64,000 nt of DNA, taken from contig NZ_JAIUZY010000007.1 in the NCBI RefSeq assembly GCF_020171625.1, positions 1-64,000 on the forward strand, given 5' to 3'. This DNA is from Salipiger bermudensis. Lineage in GTDB: Bacteria; Pseudomonadota; Alphaproteobacteria; Rhodobacterales; Rhodobacteraceae. The position numbers and the translations under genes were made by a program. Below the pieces are notes generated by a model that saw only the letters and a program-made list of their open reading frames with translations, made no database searches and was not told the DNA's origin. Below are positions 17,129 through 25,480 of this stretch, piece after piece. Each line of letters opens with the position of its first letter. Position 1 is the stretch's first letter.

Positions 17129-17323
17129 ATGCTGTTCGATAAGAGCGAGATCCCGCGCGACAGATTTCTTGTCCGCATGCGCGTCGTCGATGCTGGCGAC
17201 GGGATGATCCGTTTTCAGTGTCGCGCCTGCGATCACGACACCGGCTGGATCGAGGATCGCTGGACCATAACCGAGAACCGGCGCGGACAACCGTGCCCGC
17301 GCTGCAACCCCAAGTCCAACTGA
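17129..17323 (+). CDS. small zinc-ribbon protein
   Basis: 64 residues with CRAC...CPRC (about residues 31-34 and 56-59), spaced as a zinc ribbon, and DRFLVRMRVVDAGDGMIRFQ before it. AGGTCCGGAGG is a strong ribosome site before the ATG. About 150 bp upstream of the nuclease gene and in the same direction, so possibly co-transcribed. Likely nucleic-acid or protein binding. Confidence 0.6.
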   Translation: MLFDKSEIPRDRFLVRMRVVDAGDGMIRFQCRACDHDTGWIEDRWTITENRRGQPCPRCNPKSN

Positions 17324-17472
17324 TCCCAAGATCACCGGTTCGGTGATCCGGGCATTGCGGCGCGCAACCAGATTTATTTCTCCAAGAGCTGCGGAACTGG
17401 GTCGACGATCCGTGGCCGGTCGGGTTTCATGCGGCAGAGCAGTTTCAGAAAAAAGCCTGTACGGAGGAAGCG

Positions 17473-18747
17473 TTGCAGACCAACACCGAGCGAGAAGAGC
17501 CGATGGGCGAAAGCGCCTTCGAGGCGCTGTTCGTCAACAATGACGATCTCCATCAGCTCGAGGCGTATCTTAACCGGTTCAACCCGATCCGGGTGATGGG
17601 AATGCAGCACCAGGAGATCCGCCATTCAGCGATTCTTGCCTGGTTGCTAAATCCGCAGGAAAGCCACGGTTTTGGTGACAAGATACTTCGGGCCTTCCTA
17701 TGCGCCGCTTTCCAAGGTCGCAGAGAAGACGGCCAGCCAAGCGCGCTGCAGATCGCCCAGGCGGATCTGCGCGATGCGGTAGTGCGGCGCGAGTGGCAAG
17801 ACATCGACATCTTCATCCTTTTGCCCCGGCTGAGTTGCGCCGTCATAGTCGAGAACAAGTTTCACGCTCGGCAGCACGAGGGGCAGCTGGCGAAATACGC
17901 AGGGCGCGCGCGCGAGATCTACGAGGGGCATGACGAGATACCGCACGTGCGCGGGATCTTCCTCACACTGCACGACGAAGATCCGGCCGACCCCTCATTT
18001 GCGCCAATCCAATATCAGGCGCTCTGCGAGATACTGCCTGCGATCCTGGCCCGCGAAGCGCAAACCGTGGATGCCGACGTTGCAACTTTCGTGCGCCACT
18101 ACATCGACATCATTCAGGAGGCCTCGGGCATGAGCAAGGAACGGACCGAGATGGAGAAGTTGGCGCGCGATCTCTATCGCACGCATCGCAAGGCGCTTGA
18201 TTTCATCTGGGAGCACGGCGAAGAAACCGATTTCACGTTCGCCGTCGAAGCGGTGTTTGGAGAGCAGTCGGAGCGAGGCTCGGTGACCGAGGTCGAAGGG
18301 TTCGAGGTGCTTTTCTACTGGAACAGCACGGACACCGTCTGCTTCTTCCCGAAAGCCTGGTCCGACGCGATAGGGAAGGAAAATATACACCTGGAGGGTT
18401 GCGAGAACTATTGGTCTGGCCATCCGCTTGCCTGCTGGATGCAGCTCTTCACGAATGAAGATGGGGGCGGGACACTGCGCCTCTACTCCGAGGTCGGACC
18501 GATTAAGGATCGGAAAGCCAGAACCGCACTGATCGACAAGATCACGGCGGCGAAGCTACCGAAAACGGGCTTCCAGCGGACGGCGACAGCTCCAAACAAG
18601 CGCTATTCGAAATTCCTCAAGGGCAATATCGTCGAGATCAAGGATGCGCAGGACAGTGAAGAGATTGGGCGCGCCATGCGCACGCTGCTAAGTCGTTTTG
18701 CACCTGTGTTCGACGGGGTGGCAGATGTCCTGCCAGACTTTGCGTAA
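17473..18747 (+). CDS. PD-(D/E)XK nuclease superfamily protein (PDDEXK_4-like)
   Basis: 424 residues from a TTG start with GGAGGAAG upstream; an ATG at 17503 is the alternative. Residues 46-66 (HQEIRHSAILAWLLNPQESHG) and the motif D110-I-D112...VIVENK (E127, K129), then Q138, match the PD-(D/E)XK nuclease core of the PDDEXK_4 family. The C-terminal 250 residues (LDFIWEHGEETDFTFAVEAVF..VLFYWNSTDTVCFFPKAW) probably recognise the target. Proteins of this family are common in defence or accessory loci; substrate unknown. High-GC codon use like the phage, unlike the AT-richer trio. Candidate anti-phage cargo, inferred. Confidence 0.75.
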   Translation: MQTNTEREEPMGESAFEALFVNNDDLHQLEAYLNRFNPIRVMGMQHQEIRHSAILAWLLNPQESHGFGDKILRAFLCAAFQGRREDGQPSALQIAQADLRDAVVRREWQDIDIFILLPRLSCAVIVENKFHARQHEGQLAKYAGRAREIYEGHDEIPHVRGIFLTLHDEDPADPSFAPIQYQALCEILPAILAREAQTVDADVATFVRHYIDIIQEASGMSKERTEMEKLARDLYRTHRKALDFIWEHGEETDFTFAVEAVFGEQSERGSVTEVEGFEVLFYWNSTDTVCFFPKAWSDAIGKENIHLEGCENYWSGHPLACWMQLFTNEDGGGTLRLYSEVGPIKDRKARTALIDKITAAKLPKTGFQRTATAPNKRYSKFLKGNIVEIKDAQDSEEIGRAMRTLLSRFAPVFDGVADVLPDFA

Positions 18748-18874
18748 TACAGCGTGATCGATGGGCAAACCGCCATTCTTTCGGCACATGGCATCAAGCA
18801 GCACATGGAACGCATGTCGCTAAAGCTCTCCGAGCGGTCGAACGGTTCCAGTCCAGAAAACGCCGGAGGCCGAT

Positions 18875-19210
18875 ATGGCATTCATCTTGAAGCGGCACGA
18901 GGTTCTGGTCGCTGGCTATGGCGCGGCCTTCTTCTACGCGAAGAACAAGAGCCAAGCGCGGGCGCGCGCCTTCCGGGCTATGCAGCCAGCAAACGCCGCG
19001 ATCACCTTCAAGCGGTTCTTGCAGATGCGCCCCGCGATCACCGAAGTGAAGATGCCGGCCGGCTTCGGGCGAGAGATCGAGGTCAACGGCAAGCCCGCGC
19101 ATTGGGTAGAGCATGCGGGCGGCAACAGCGTCCGCTTCGCGTATCCCGACAGCGACACCATCTTGCTCACGCACGAGGCTGATGTGCGCGAGATTGAACC
19201 GATCCAGTAA
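18875..19210 (+). CDS. hypothetical phage protein
   Basis: 111 residues, basic N-terminus: MAFILKRHEVLVAGYGAAFFYAKNKSQARARAFRAMQPANAAITFKRFLQ, then a beta-rich part ending DTILLTHEADVREIEPIQ. GGAGGCCGAT is the ribosome site. No family recognised. It lies after the nuclease gene in the same direction. Confidence 0.6.
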   Translation: MAFILKRHEVLVAGYGAAFFYAKNKSQARARAFRAMQPANAAITFKRFLQMRPAITEVKMPAGFGREIEVNGKPAHWVEHAGGNSVRFAYPDSDTILLTHEADVREIEPIQ

Positions 19211-19302
19211 CCCCGGCACGAAGGGCCGTGCGCAGACGTCGGCCTCGTATCGCTTCAAGGTCCGGAGTGCGGACGTTGCAGACATTCCGAGTGGCGGTGA
19301 AC

Positions 19303-19932
19303 CTACGGCCTTGAGAGTAGCAGTCGGATGCCCGCATACCCGAAGATCGCTGCGAACATCCCCTCGATCACACGGCGCGCTTTTTGGTAAGCGCGCCCCA
19401 TGACGCTGGTCGAGAAGATCAGGGCATAGCCAACATTGACGATCATACCCAACACAGCGCAGCCCGCCATCATGATTGGGATCGTGTAGGACGGCGCGTC
19501 AGGACGCAGCCCTAAGGACATAATTGCTATCCATCCCAACACGGCCTTCGGATTTGAGAGATGAAGCACCATGCCCTTGCAATAGAGCGCCCATTTTCCT
19601 GCCAAGGGGATCATAGCCGTCTGACCAGACCCACGCGCCAACGCTGAACGCGCAGATTTCCATGCTAGATAGAGCAGATACAGGCCGCCAGCGACCTTGA
19701 TGGCGAAAATTGCTTCGGCGTAAGCGGTGAGCGCGGTGGAGATGCCACTCGCTGCAAGAACGGCCCAGAAGAGGCTGCCCGTTACCACGCCAAGGGCCAA
19801 AGCAACTGCACGTGGGCGTCCTTGGTGCATGGCAACCCCCATGATCGCCAATGTGCTCGGTCCAGGGCTTGCTATCGCGATCAAGTAGGCCGCGAAAACG
19901 GGCAGCAGATGGTAGATCTGATTGGTCATCAT
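19303..19932 (-). CDS. LysE/RhtB-family amino-acid exporter
   Basis: 209 residues from the ATG at 19932, five to six membrane helices. The signature region IASPGPSTLAIMGVAMHQGRPRAVALALGVVTGSLFW is diagnostic of LysE/RhtB translocators, followed by LYLLYLAWKSARSAL and LHLSNPKAVLGWIAIMSLG. These proteins export lysine, homoserine, threonine or related small molecules. In a prophage this is a cargo (moron) gene, perhaps of use to the host. It converges with the 18875-19210 gene. Substrate cannot be told. Confidence 0.88.
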   Translation of the reverse strand: MMTNQIYHLLPVFAAYLIAIASPGPSTLAIMGVAMHQGRPRAVALALGVVTGSLFWAVLAASGISTALTAYAEAIFAIKVAGGLYLLYLAWKSARSALARGSGQTAMIPLAGKWALYCKGMVLHLSNPKAVLGWIAIMSLGLRPDAPSYTIPIMMAGCAVLGMIVNVGYALIFSTSVMGRAYQKARRVIEGMFAAIFGYAGIRLLLSRP

Positions 19933-20699
19933 GAAAGTACCAGTCGCTTGATACAGCTCTACCAAGCATCTTAACGGCTAATTTTCGGTACGATAGGATT
20001 TGATGAGGGTCTAGGCGAACGTCCGCAACGGGCTCGAAGCGGTCATTCTCTGCGCTCCGCCCGAAGGTCCACAGACGGTAGCGAACGGTCGAACGGACCC
20101 AGTCCATGAAACGCCGGGAGGCCGGCACGGAACCCTGCCTTGATGCGCGTATTGGCGACGGAATCGTCAAATAATTTACCAATAGTGCTGGTCCCTATCC
20201 ACTGGGATAGTGGTCGAGAATTTGCTCTATAAGCTGTCAGGTCGGCCGGCAAATTTCATGTACAATCGAGAGATTCCATAGAGTCAGGAAGCCCCACCCA
20301 AACCGAGGTTTCGAACCCCCGCTGGACAAAATCTATTGTGTCACTGCCGGGCCGGTCCGGGTTCGGAGGGTGCTCTCAGACCTCAAAGCCTGACCACCTA
20401 AGTTTAGCAACGTCGTCTGCAGTTTTCCAGGTTAATGGCGCGGGGCGGGAGAGGATCCCGCGCGGACGTCATCTCAGTTTCTGAGCGGAATCTGGACACC
20501 CACCGCCGAGCGTTCTGTACTGGAACTTCACCTACAACCTGGTCAGTAGCCGCTGCGCGGGACGAATCTACCCTCTGCGCACATACCCTCTGTTTCGCGC
20601 GAGACGTCGCGAGCGGTCCGGCCCAACCGCTTAGATGTCGTGTCCTAGAGCGATTCTTCGATAACAGGTCGCTCGCACGACCGGGATGATCCCACGATA
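19933..20699. other. long stretch without a supported gene
   Basis: About 770 bases between the LysE gene and the lipoprotein gene. Open frames on both strands lack protein-like composition. One segment (minus strand GGGGGTTCGAAACCTC at about 20300) resembles a tRNA T-arm but no cloverleaf can be built. Possibly decayed cargo DNA. Confidence 0.5.
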
Positions 20700-20975
20700 T
20701 CAGTCAACGCAAATCGGGGTGCCACCAGTGGTTAAGAGAGGCTCAGAGTACGGGCGGCCATTCGGATCAATCGCCTCGTAGACCGCGCAGTTCGACTCAT
20801 CGTAGCCGATCCGGCTGTCTCTATAGTCCAAGCGCTGGTCCACCCTTTGAAACGCTGTAACCTCCGCACTGGGCAGCATATCGTTCTCGAGATTCCCGGT
20901 TGGTTCCATCGTCTCGCCCATTTGACACGCAGCGAGGGACCCTGCGAGAAGAATGGGAAGGAGTATTTTAATCAT
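20700..20975 (-). CDS. small lipoprotein
   Basis: 91 residues. Signal peptide MIKILLPILLAGSLAAC with a lipobox (LAAC, cysteine 17), then QMGETMEPTGNLENDMLPSAEVTAFQRVDQRL and a C-terminal GGTPICVD. Preceded by GGAGATG. Prophage lipoproteins often act in superinfection exclusion or alter the host surface; here that is only an inference. No homologous family recognised. Confidence 0.7.
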   Translation of the reverse strand: MIKILLPILLAGSLAACQMGETMEPTGNLENDMLPSAEVTAFQRVDQRLDYRDSRIGYDESNCAVYEAIDPNGRPYSEPLLTTGGTPICVD

Positions 20976-21218
20976 CAGTCATCTCCAAACTGCGTGGGGT
21001 GGTGTTAGTAAACTCGCGAACAGGCGGTCCGGCTCACGGGTTGCTGGCCCGCCGTCTCGACCGATCGGCTGCCGCAGCCTTTATTAGTGGCTTTGTTCTC
21101 GAATTTGAAGCGCAGAAACACTCTATTCAGTGTTTGCCGTCGGGGTCTGAACGACCGGTGTCGGACAGAAGCCCTCGCCAAAACTATCCGGCCAAAAACG
21201 GCGGCTTCTGCCCCTCTC

Positions 21219-21243
21219 TAAAAGGGCCGGTGATGCCCGGCCC
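21219..21243 (-). terminator. Rho-independent terminator of the late operon
   Basis: Read on the minus strand, GGGCCGG-loop-CCGGCCC is followed by TTTTA. It lies about 95 bp past the stop of the last lysis-module gene (21339). Confidence 0.75.
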
Positions 21244-21248
21244 GCCCA

Positions 21249-21314
21249 CCGCCGGCACCGCGCCGGCGGATCTCGTCAGGCCCGTCGCCCGCCGGCGCTG
21301 CGCCGGCGGATCTG
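21249..21314. repeat. tandem GC hairpin pair
   Basis: The 25-mer CCGCCGGC-R-C-Y-GCGCCGGCGGATCT occurs twice, at about 21249-21274 and 21289-21314, each able to form a GCCGGC/GCCGGC hairpin. Directly upstream (in transcription) of the late terminator; likely a 3' structural element. Confidence 0.5.
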
Positions 21315-21338
21315 GCAAGACTCGAAACACTCGATGGC

Positions 21339-21734
21339 CTACCTGCGGGCGCGCGATGGCGTCGGATCGGCCGGGATCTGGAGGCCCGCGTGGGCCATCG
21401 CCTCGCGGTAGTAGCGCAGCACCAGCCTGTCGAGGACGCCATCGCCGGGCACGAGCTGCTCGATCTTCTCCGGAATGGAATGCTGGGCGTGATGGATCGC
21501 GAACGCCTTGACCTCCTCGAACCCCGCGTCCGTCCCGCGGGCGAGCGCAGCTTCAACGCCGCTCTTGATCGCGGAATGCAGCGCCTCGCGTGCATCACGC
21601 TCGATCGCGATCCCCGTGGCGGCGGTGAAGGCACTGGCGGCGCGGTTGATGATGATGGTCAGGATGATGCCGAAGAGGCCGAGCAGCGCTTCCTGCAGCC
21701 CCGCATCGGCGAGAAGAGATCTCAGAATGTCCAT
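21339..21734 (-). CDS. probable holin
   Basis: 131 residues from 21734. An N-terminal transmembrane helix (EALLGLFGIILTIIINRAASAF, residues about 14-35) is followed by a long amphipathic region (AIERDAREALHSAIKSGVEAALARG, IEQLVPGDGVLDRLVLRYYREAMAHAG), a layout common in class-III-like holins and LL-H-type holins next to endolysins. It directly follows the amidase gene. A holin role is inferred from size, topology and place. Confidence 0.65.
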   Translation of the reverse strand: MDILRSLLADAGLQEALLGLFGIILTIIINRAASAFTAATGIAIERDAREALHSAIKSGVEAALARGTDAGFEEVKAFAIHHAQHSIPEKIEQLVPGDGVLDRLVLRYYREAMAHAGLQIPADPTPSRARR

Positions 21735-21812
21735 GAGGGTGTTCCTTGTTGGAGAGGCGGCACAGCGCCGCGGAGAGGACCAGCGCAAGACGCCAGTCGG
21801 TGACGGGGAGGA

Positions 21813-22364
21813 TCATTCGCCGGCCAGCGCGCGGCTGGCGGTGTCTCGGATCTCGGCCAGGCGCCAGCGGAGCCTGCTCGCGGCGGTGTAGTCCGGGTCG
21901 GTCGCCGGATCAGCGTCGACCGGCGGCAGCGCCCCGGCGAGCCACTTCGCCAAATTAAAGCCCGGGCACGCCTTGGCCGCGTATTCGTTGTGGCCGCTGA
22001 TCTTGAGGCCCGGCCCATAGGTGCTATCGAGATCCGCCAGCAGCTCGCGCAGCGCCGCATCCTGTGCCTCGGTGAAGTGATCCGAGAAGGCGTCCGTCTC
22101 CGCGCTGCCGTGGCCGCCGAACAGCGACACGCCGATGGTCCCGGTGTTGCGGCCTTTGACATGCGCCCCGGTGCGCTCGATCGGACGCCCGGTCGCCACC
22201 GTGCCGTCGCGATCGATCAGGAAGTGATAGCCGATATCAGACCAGCCGTTATCCTCGACGTGCCAGCGTTTGACCTCCGCCACCTTGTCCGCGGTCGGGC
22301 GGCCATCCATCCAGCCGGCCCGTGTCGCCGTCGCGTGAACAATGATCTCTGTGATGGTCCGCAT
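21813..22364 (-). CDS. N-acetylmuramoyl-L-alanine amidase (endolysin)
   Basis: 183 residues from the ATG at 22364. Amidase_2 (T7-lysozyme-like) zinc enzyme that cuts the peptidoglycan stem peptide. Motifs: IIVHATATR (first zinc His), KVAEVKRWHVEDNGWSDIGYHFLIDRDGTVATGRP, GAHVKGRNTGTIGVSLFGG, and ISGHNEYAAKACPGFNL (His and Cys ligands). No signal peptide, so it needs a holin to escape. A terminator lies directly before its start, which may limit its expression until late transcription. Confidence 0.92.
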   Translation of the reverse strand: MRTITEIIVHATATRAGWMDGRPTADKVAEVKRWHVEDNGWSDIGYHFLIDRDGTVATGRPIERTGAHVKGRNTGTIGVSLFGGHGSAETDAFSDHFTEAQDAALRELLADLDSTYGPGLKISGHNEYAAKACPGFNLAKWLAGALPPVDADPATDPDYTAASRLRWRLAEIRDTASRALAGE

Positions 22365-22375
22365 CTTTATCTCCA

Positions 22376-22404
22376 AATAGAAAAGCCCGGCGCGATGGCC
22401 GGGC
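22376..22404 (-). terminator. terminator/attenuator just before the endolysin gene
   Basis: Minus strand: GCCCGGC, six-base loop, GCCGGGC, then TTTTCTATTT. Its T-run ends about 12 bases before the amidase ATG. Confidence 0.75.
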
Positions 22405-22521
22405 ATTAGGGTTGTCTTCAACTTGTCGATCTGCTCATGTCCGCGAGCGAGTGCTGCGGTAGGCCTTCTTTCCCCAGGTCATGCCGCCTCCCCCAGGCGG
22501 ACGCGGCGCTCGCGCTTAGCC

Positions 22522-22950
22522 TCACCAGAAATGGGTTCGGGTCAGGTATCGCTCGCCGCGGTAGCAGGAATGCAGAACATCGGCGAAGGTCTGGTCGATC
22601 ATGAAATCGGGGATCGGGACGTAGAGGCGTCCCCATTCCTGCCGCCCCTCGCCACGCTCCTGTGGCCGGTCCTTGAAGTGCGCGCCCGGGATCCGAACCC
22701 CTTTGCCTCGAGCGCCGAGGAAGACCTCGATCCCACGATACTCACAATCGCCGCGCAGCTTGACCGCGCCACCCGCTAATTCGCTCGCGCCACCATCTTG
22801 GACCGATGTCAGGACCGTCCGCTCGAACGGCGTTGTCACCGGCCAAAACCGGGTCTCCGCCAACGGCGCGAAGAGATAAGCCAGCCCGAACAACAGAAAA
22901 GCCCCGACTAGTCCGCGGTACTGCCGCAGCGTTGCGCGTGTATGGGTCAT
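22522..22950 (-). CDS. membrane-anchored lysis-module protein
   Basis: 142 residues. A short basic N-terminus, one membrane helix (GLVGAFLLFGLAYLFAPLA) and a periplasmic part with two cysteines (GDCEYRG and HSCYRGERY) that could form a disulfide. Overlaps the preceding membrane gene by 4 bp (ATGA). Position suggests a role in lysis, for example a spanin-like or holin-control protein; no family recognised. Confidence 0.6.
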   Translation of the reverse strand: MTHTRATLRQYRGLVGAFLLFGLAYLFAPLAETRFWPVTTPFERTVLTSVQDGGASELAGGAVKLRGDCEYRGIEVFLGARGKGVRIPGAHFKDRPQERGEGRQEWGRLYVPIPDFMIDQTFADVLHSCYRGERYLTRTHFW

Positions 22951-23249
22951 TTCCCCAGACGCTCCCTGATGATGGATTTTACGAACTCCCGATCGGCCAG
23001 CACCGCGGCAACGATGTCGAGGAGCATGTATCCGAACGCGGTCAGCACCATGACGACAAGCGTCTCGCTCCGGCCGGTCCAGTCCGCGACCTCGGGCGTC
23101 TGGCTGTAGCCGATGCCCGCGCTGATCGCGGCGATGAAGACGCGCCCGACGAACGGACGCGCCCTGTTTCTCTCGATGACGATCAAGGCCCCGGCGGCAA
23201 GCGCGACCCAGAATTCAAGTGGTTTGCCGAGCACGTTGCCTCCGGTCAT
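22947..23249 (-). CDS. small multi-pass membrane protein, holin candidate
   Basis: 100 residues from 23249: helix 1 (PLEFWVALAAGALIVIE), helix 2 (FIAAISAGIGYS), helix 3 (ETLVVMVLTAFGYMLLDIVAAVLA), and a charged C-terminus. Three helices with small size fit a class-I holin. Its ATG sits directly at the end of a terminator T-run. Confidence 0.65.
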   Translation of the reverse strand: MTGGNVLGKPLEFWVALAAGALIVIERNRARPFVGRVFIAAISAGIGYSQTPEVADWTGRSETLVVMVLTAFGYMLLDIVAAVLADREFVKSIIRERLGK

Positions 23250-23271
23250 AAAAAATCCCGCCGGCGGCGGG
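23249..23271 (-). terminator. terminator between tail and lysis modules
   Basis: Minus strand: CCCGCC-GCC-GGCGGG followed by ATTTTTTATG, so the T-run merges with the start codon of the membrane protein gene. Probably an attenuator that needs antitermination or limits lysis gene expression. Confidence 0.75.
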
Positions 23272-23281
23272 TGGTGTCGTT

Positions 23282-23611
23282 CTAGCGGTAGCGCCAGAGG
23301 CTGACGGCGAGCCACATGACGAGGCGCCGTATCAGGCTGATGTCCTGCGTTCGCAGGATCTCGTGGAACACCGCGCCCGCAGTGATGCGGTCCCAGCCAT
23401 CGACCAGCAGCCAGTCGTGCACGCAGGAGGCCTTGAGGTAGGTCGGGTCACAGGGGTCGAAGATCCACCGCACGCCGGCTGGGATCGAGACATCGAAGAC
23501 GAAGCCGGCCGGCACCACGACCAATGCGCCCGAGCCCTCTCGACCGATCTCCCAACGTAGGGAAACCTCGTTCCGGAAGAACTGGTCAGGAAGGCCAGTG
23601 AACCGGGTCAT
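23282..23611 (-). CDS. DUF1353 phage protein
   Basis: 109 residues from 23611. The core VVPAGFVFDVSIPAGVRWIFDPCDPTYLKASCVHDWLLVDG...AGAVFHEIL is the DUF1353 pattern, found in many phages near tail and lysis genes, with conserved His-Asp-Trp. Function unknown; a peptidoglycan- or structure-linked role has been guessed from context. Its start overlaps the DUF4376-like gene end by 26 bp. Confidence 0.8.
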   Translation of the reverse strand: MTRFTGLPDQFFRNEVSLRWEIGREGSGALVVVPAGFVFDVSIPAGVRWIFDPCDPTYLKASCVHDWLLVDGWDRITAGAVFHEILRTQDISLIRRLVMWLAVSLWRYR

Positions 23612-23999
23612 CGTAATCCGCCGGGATGTTGCCGGCATCCTTGAGCGCCCAGCTCGCGGCCATGACCGCCTGCACCCACGCCATGCCGACCTCGGCCAGC
23701 TCCACCGCCTGCGCGCCGGTGAGCATGTGCTCGGTATTGGCGTCGTCGCGGAAGAGGATGTCGGCGCTGGTGTCGTTTGCCGCAACTCGTGCAGCCCCGC
23801 GCTGAAGAAGCGAGAGCATCACGGTCTGGTCGAAGGGCAGCCCGCGCACCGGCACGTCGCCAATGCCGGTGACGGTCACGGTGGTGCCGGCAGCGATGAG
23901 CTGGTCGCGGTGCGCGTGCAGGGCGTCCCGGCGGCGGCCCTGTTCCTGCGCCGCCTTGTCCTCGACGGTGATCATCTGGGAAAAATCGATGTTGGGCAT
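23586..23999 (-). CDS. DUF4376-like phage tail-fibre accessory protein
   Basis: 137 residues. RRRDALHAHRDQLIAAGTTVTVTGIGDVPVRGLPFDQTVMLSLLQRGAARVA...ILFRDDANTEHMLTGAQAVELAEVGMAWVQAVMAASWALKD matches the DUF4376 pattern (short coiled start, then the D-x-N-x-H-x-L box). Such proteins follow tail fibres and may help fibre assembly. Overlaps its upstream neighbour by one base. Confidence 0.75.
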   Translation of the reverse strand: MPNIDFSQMITVEDKAAQEQGRRRDALHAHRDQLIAAGTTVTVTGIGDVPVRGLPFDQTVMLSLLQRGAARVAANDTSADILFRDDANTEHMLTGAQAVELAEVGMAWVQAVMAASWALKDAGNIPADYDDPVHWPS

Positions 24000-24361
24000 C
24001 AGATAGACTCCTCGGTGGGCGCTTCTTCCGGCTCGGGCTCGGGTTCCGGCTCGGGTTCCGGGGTCTCGTAGATCGGGAGAACCACCGGCCCATCCGACAC
24101 GTTTTCAAGCGTCGCCGGAAAGCGGGTTTCCTCGGGCGCGTTGTAGCCGTGCGGCAGGATCACCGGCACGGTCAACTCGCCTGCCTCGTCACGGGTCACG
24201 TCCCCAGCGAACCAGTAAGAATTGATCGCAGAGCGCGGCAGGGTCGCGCCGTTCGGCAGGTCGGTGAAGTCGAACACCTCATCGTTGAGGGTCAGCGCGT
24301 CACCGGCTTTCGAGAGAGTGAGCCGCTCGTCACGGCGCATGGGAGAGAGGGGGATATCCAT
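23999..24361 (-). CDS. hypothetical tail-associated protein with Pro-Glu repeat
   Basis: 120 residues. N-terminal beta-rich part (LSKAGDALTLNDEVFDFTDLPNGATLPRSAINSYWFAGDVTRDEAGELTVPVILPHGYNAPEETRFP) and a C-terminal run of Pro-Glu dipeptides. Small proteins of this form sit behind tail fibres in alphaproteobacterial phages. Function unknown. Confidence 0.65.
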   Translation of the reverse strand: MDIPLSPMRRDERLTLSKAGDALTLNDEVFDFTDLPNGATLPRSAINSYWFAGDVTRDEAGELTVPVILPHGYNAPEETRFPATLENVSDGPVVLPIYETPEPEPEPEPEPEEAPTEESI

Positions 24362-24373
24362 GAGGTTACTCCT

Positions 24374-25480
24374 TTACTTCCAGCGCCCGACGGCATGGAG
24401 GTGCAGATATGTCGGGTATCCAGAACTGGGCGCATTGCTCGACGAGAGGCGGAATACCTGCATGTCGTTCGAGTAGTTGGCGGTTACATAGCGAGTCACT
24501 GCGGCATGACCGCGAAGCGTGCCACTAGCGTCAGTCTGACAAGCCCCCTGAACGCTTGGAGGCGCCGAAAATGAGGCCGGAAATGTCCAGTTGAGCGCGC
24601 CGCTTCTGTAGGGGTCGGCATAAGTTCCGGCGCCGTTTGCGCGGGTGTCGCCAGCGTCGATCACGTGCCAGCATTCCATCGTGCCGTCGGCGTATTTCGT
24701 GTAGTGGCCGTTGGCGTTGCTGCCGCGCTCGATCACAGCACCGGTCGGCGCGCCGCCGTCCCATGATACCGCGCCCAGCAGGTTCCCGTGGTGAACTACG
24801 CGGTGGCCGCCGGGGTTTTCGGTGTCACCCGGCAGGGAATTGGTGAAGATCTCGCTCCCAACGAGCAAGGACCCCCAAGGGTTGAGGTACATGCGCGGGT
24901 AGACCTGATCTGTCGAGGTCGTCGTGCCGGGGTAGCAGTAGAAGAGAAGGCCGACCCGGTTCGGTTCGTTGTCGTGCTGGACCGAACCGATAGCTGCCTT
25001 TCGCCGTCCTGACCCATCCGGGCGCCCAAAAGCAATGTGCCCACCGGGGAGACCGCTGAAAGCAGTGCCACCAGCGAAGGCGTTCACCTTTACTGTGCCC
25101 AACGCTTCGCCCGAGGCGGCGCCTGACGGATCGAACGCTTCTTTGGCGGCAATGACCTGACTTGCCTCGCTCCAAAGAGGCACGCTAATTGTCAGCGCAG
25201 AGGCCGAAAGCAGCATTCGACGAACACCGCCCGTTACGATCCCGATCTGGTTCTCTCCTGGCCGAAAGAACCCGGTATCCGGGTCGGAAAGCCAGGCGAG
25301 GGACGGCGCCGCCGCAGTTCCGTTCGTGAGTTCGGTCAGCAAGTCAGCTGGCGTAATCCCCTCCAGTTCGCTGATGAACGTGTTCACGAGCCACGAGAAC
25401 AGGGCCAGCGTGCGGGGATTGAATGTGGCCGGATCATTGAGGCTTGGAAGCGCCGGCGCCGGGGTGAGTTCGATCGTCAT
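24374..25480 (-). CDS. putative tail fibre / receptor-binding protein
   Basis: 368 residues. N-terminal helical part probably attaches to the tail (LALFSWLVNTFISELEGITPADLL). The motif LSDPDTGFFRPGENQIGIVTGGVRRMLLS is a phage tail-fibre signature (GF-R-P-x-N-x-I-G). After a central part the C-terminal ~120 residues, from GAVIERGSNANGHYTKYADGTMECWH, form a domain seen at the tips of phage fibres. It overlaps the next gene by 4 bp. Likely determines host range. Confidence 0.8.
   Translation of the reverse strand: MTIELTPAPALPSLNDPATFNPRTLALFSWLVNTFISELEGITPADLLTELTNGTAAAPSLAWLSDPDTGFFRPGENQIGIVTGGVRRMLLSASALTISVPLWSEASQVIAAKEAFDPSGAASGEALGTVKVNAFAGGTAFSGLPGGHIAFGRPDGSGRRKAAIGSVQHDNEPNRVGLLFYCYPGTTTSTDQVYPRMYLNPWGSLLVGSEIFTNSLPGDTENPGGHRVVHHGNLLGAVSWDGGAPTGAVIERGSNANGHYTKYADGTMECWHVIDAGDTRANGAGTYADPYRSGALNWTFPASFSAPPSVQGACQTDASGTLRGHAAVTRYVTANYSNDMQVFRLSSSNAPSSGYPTYLHLHAVGRWK

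Noticed and set aside
20290-20420. tRNA-like T-arm on the minus strand
   Set aside because: No acceptor stem, D-arm or anticodon arm can be paired around it.
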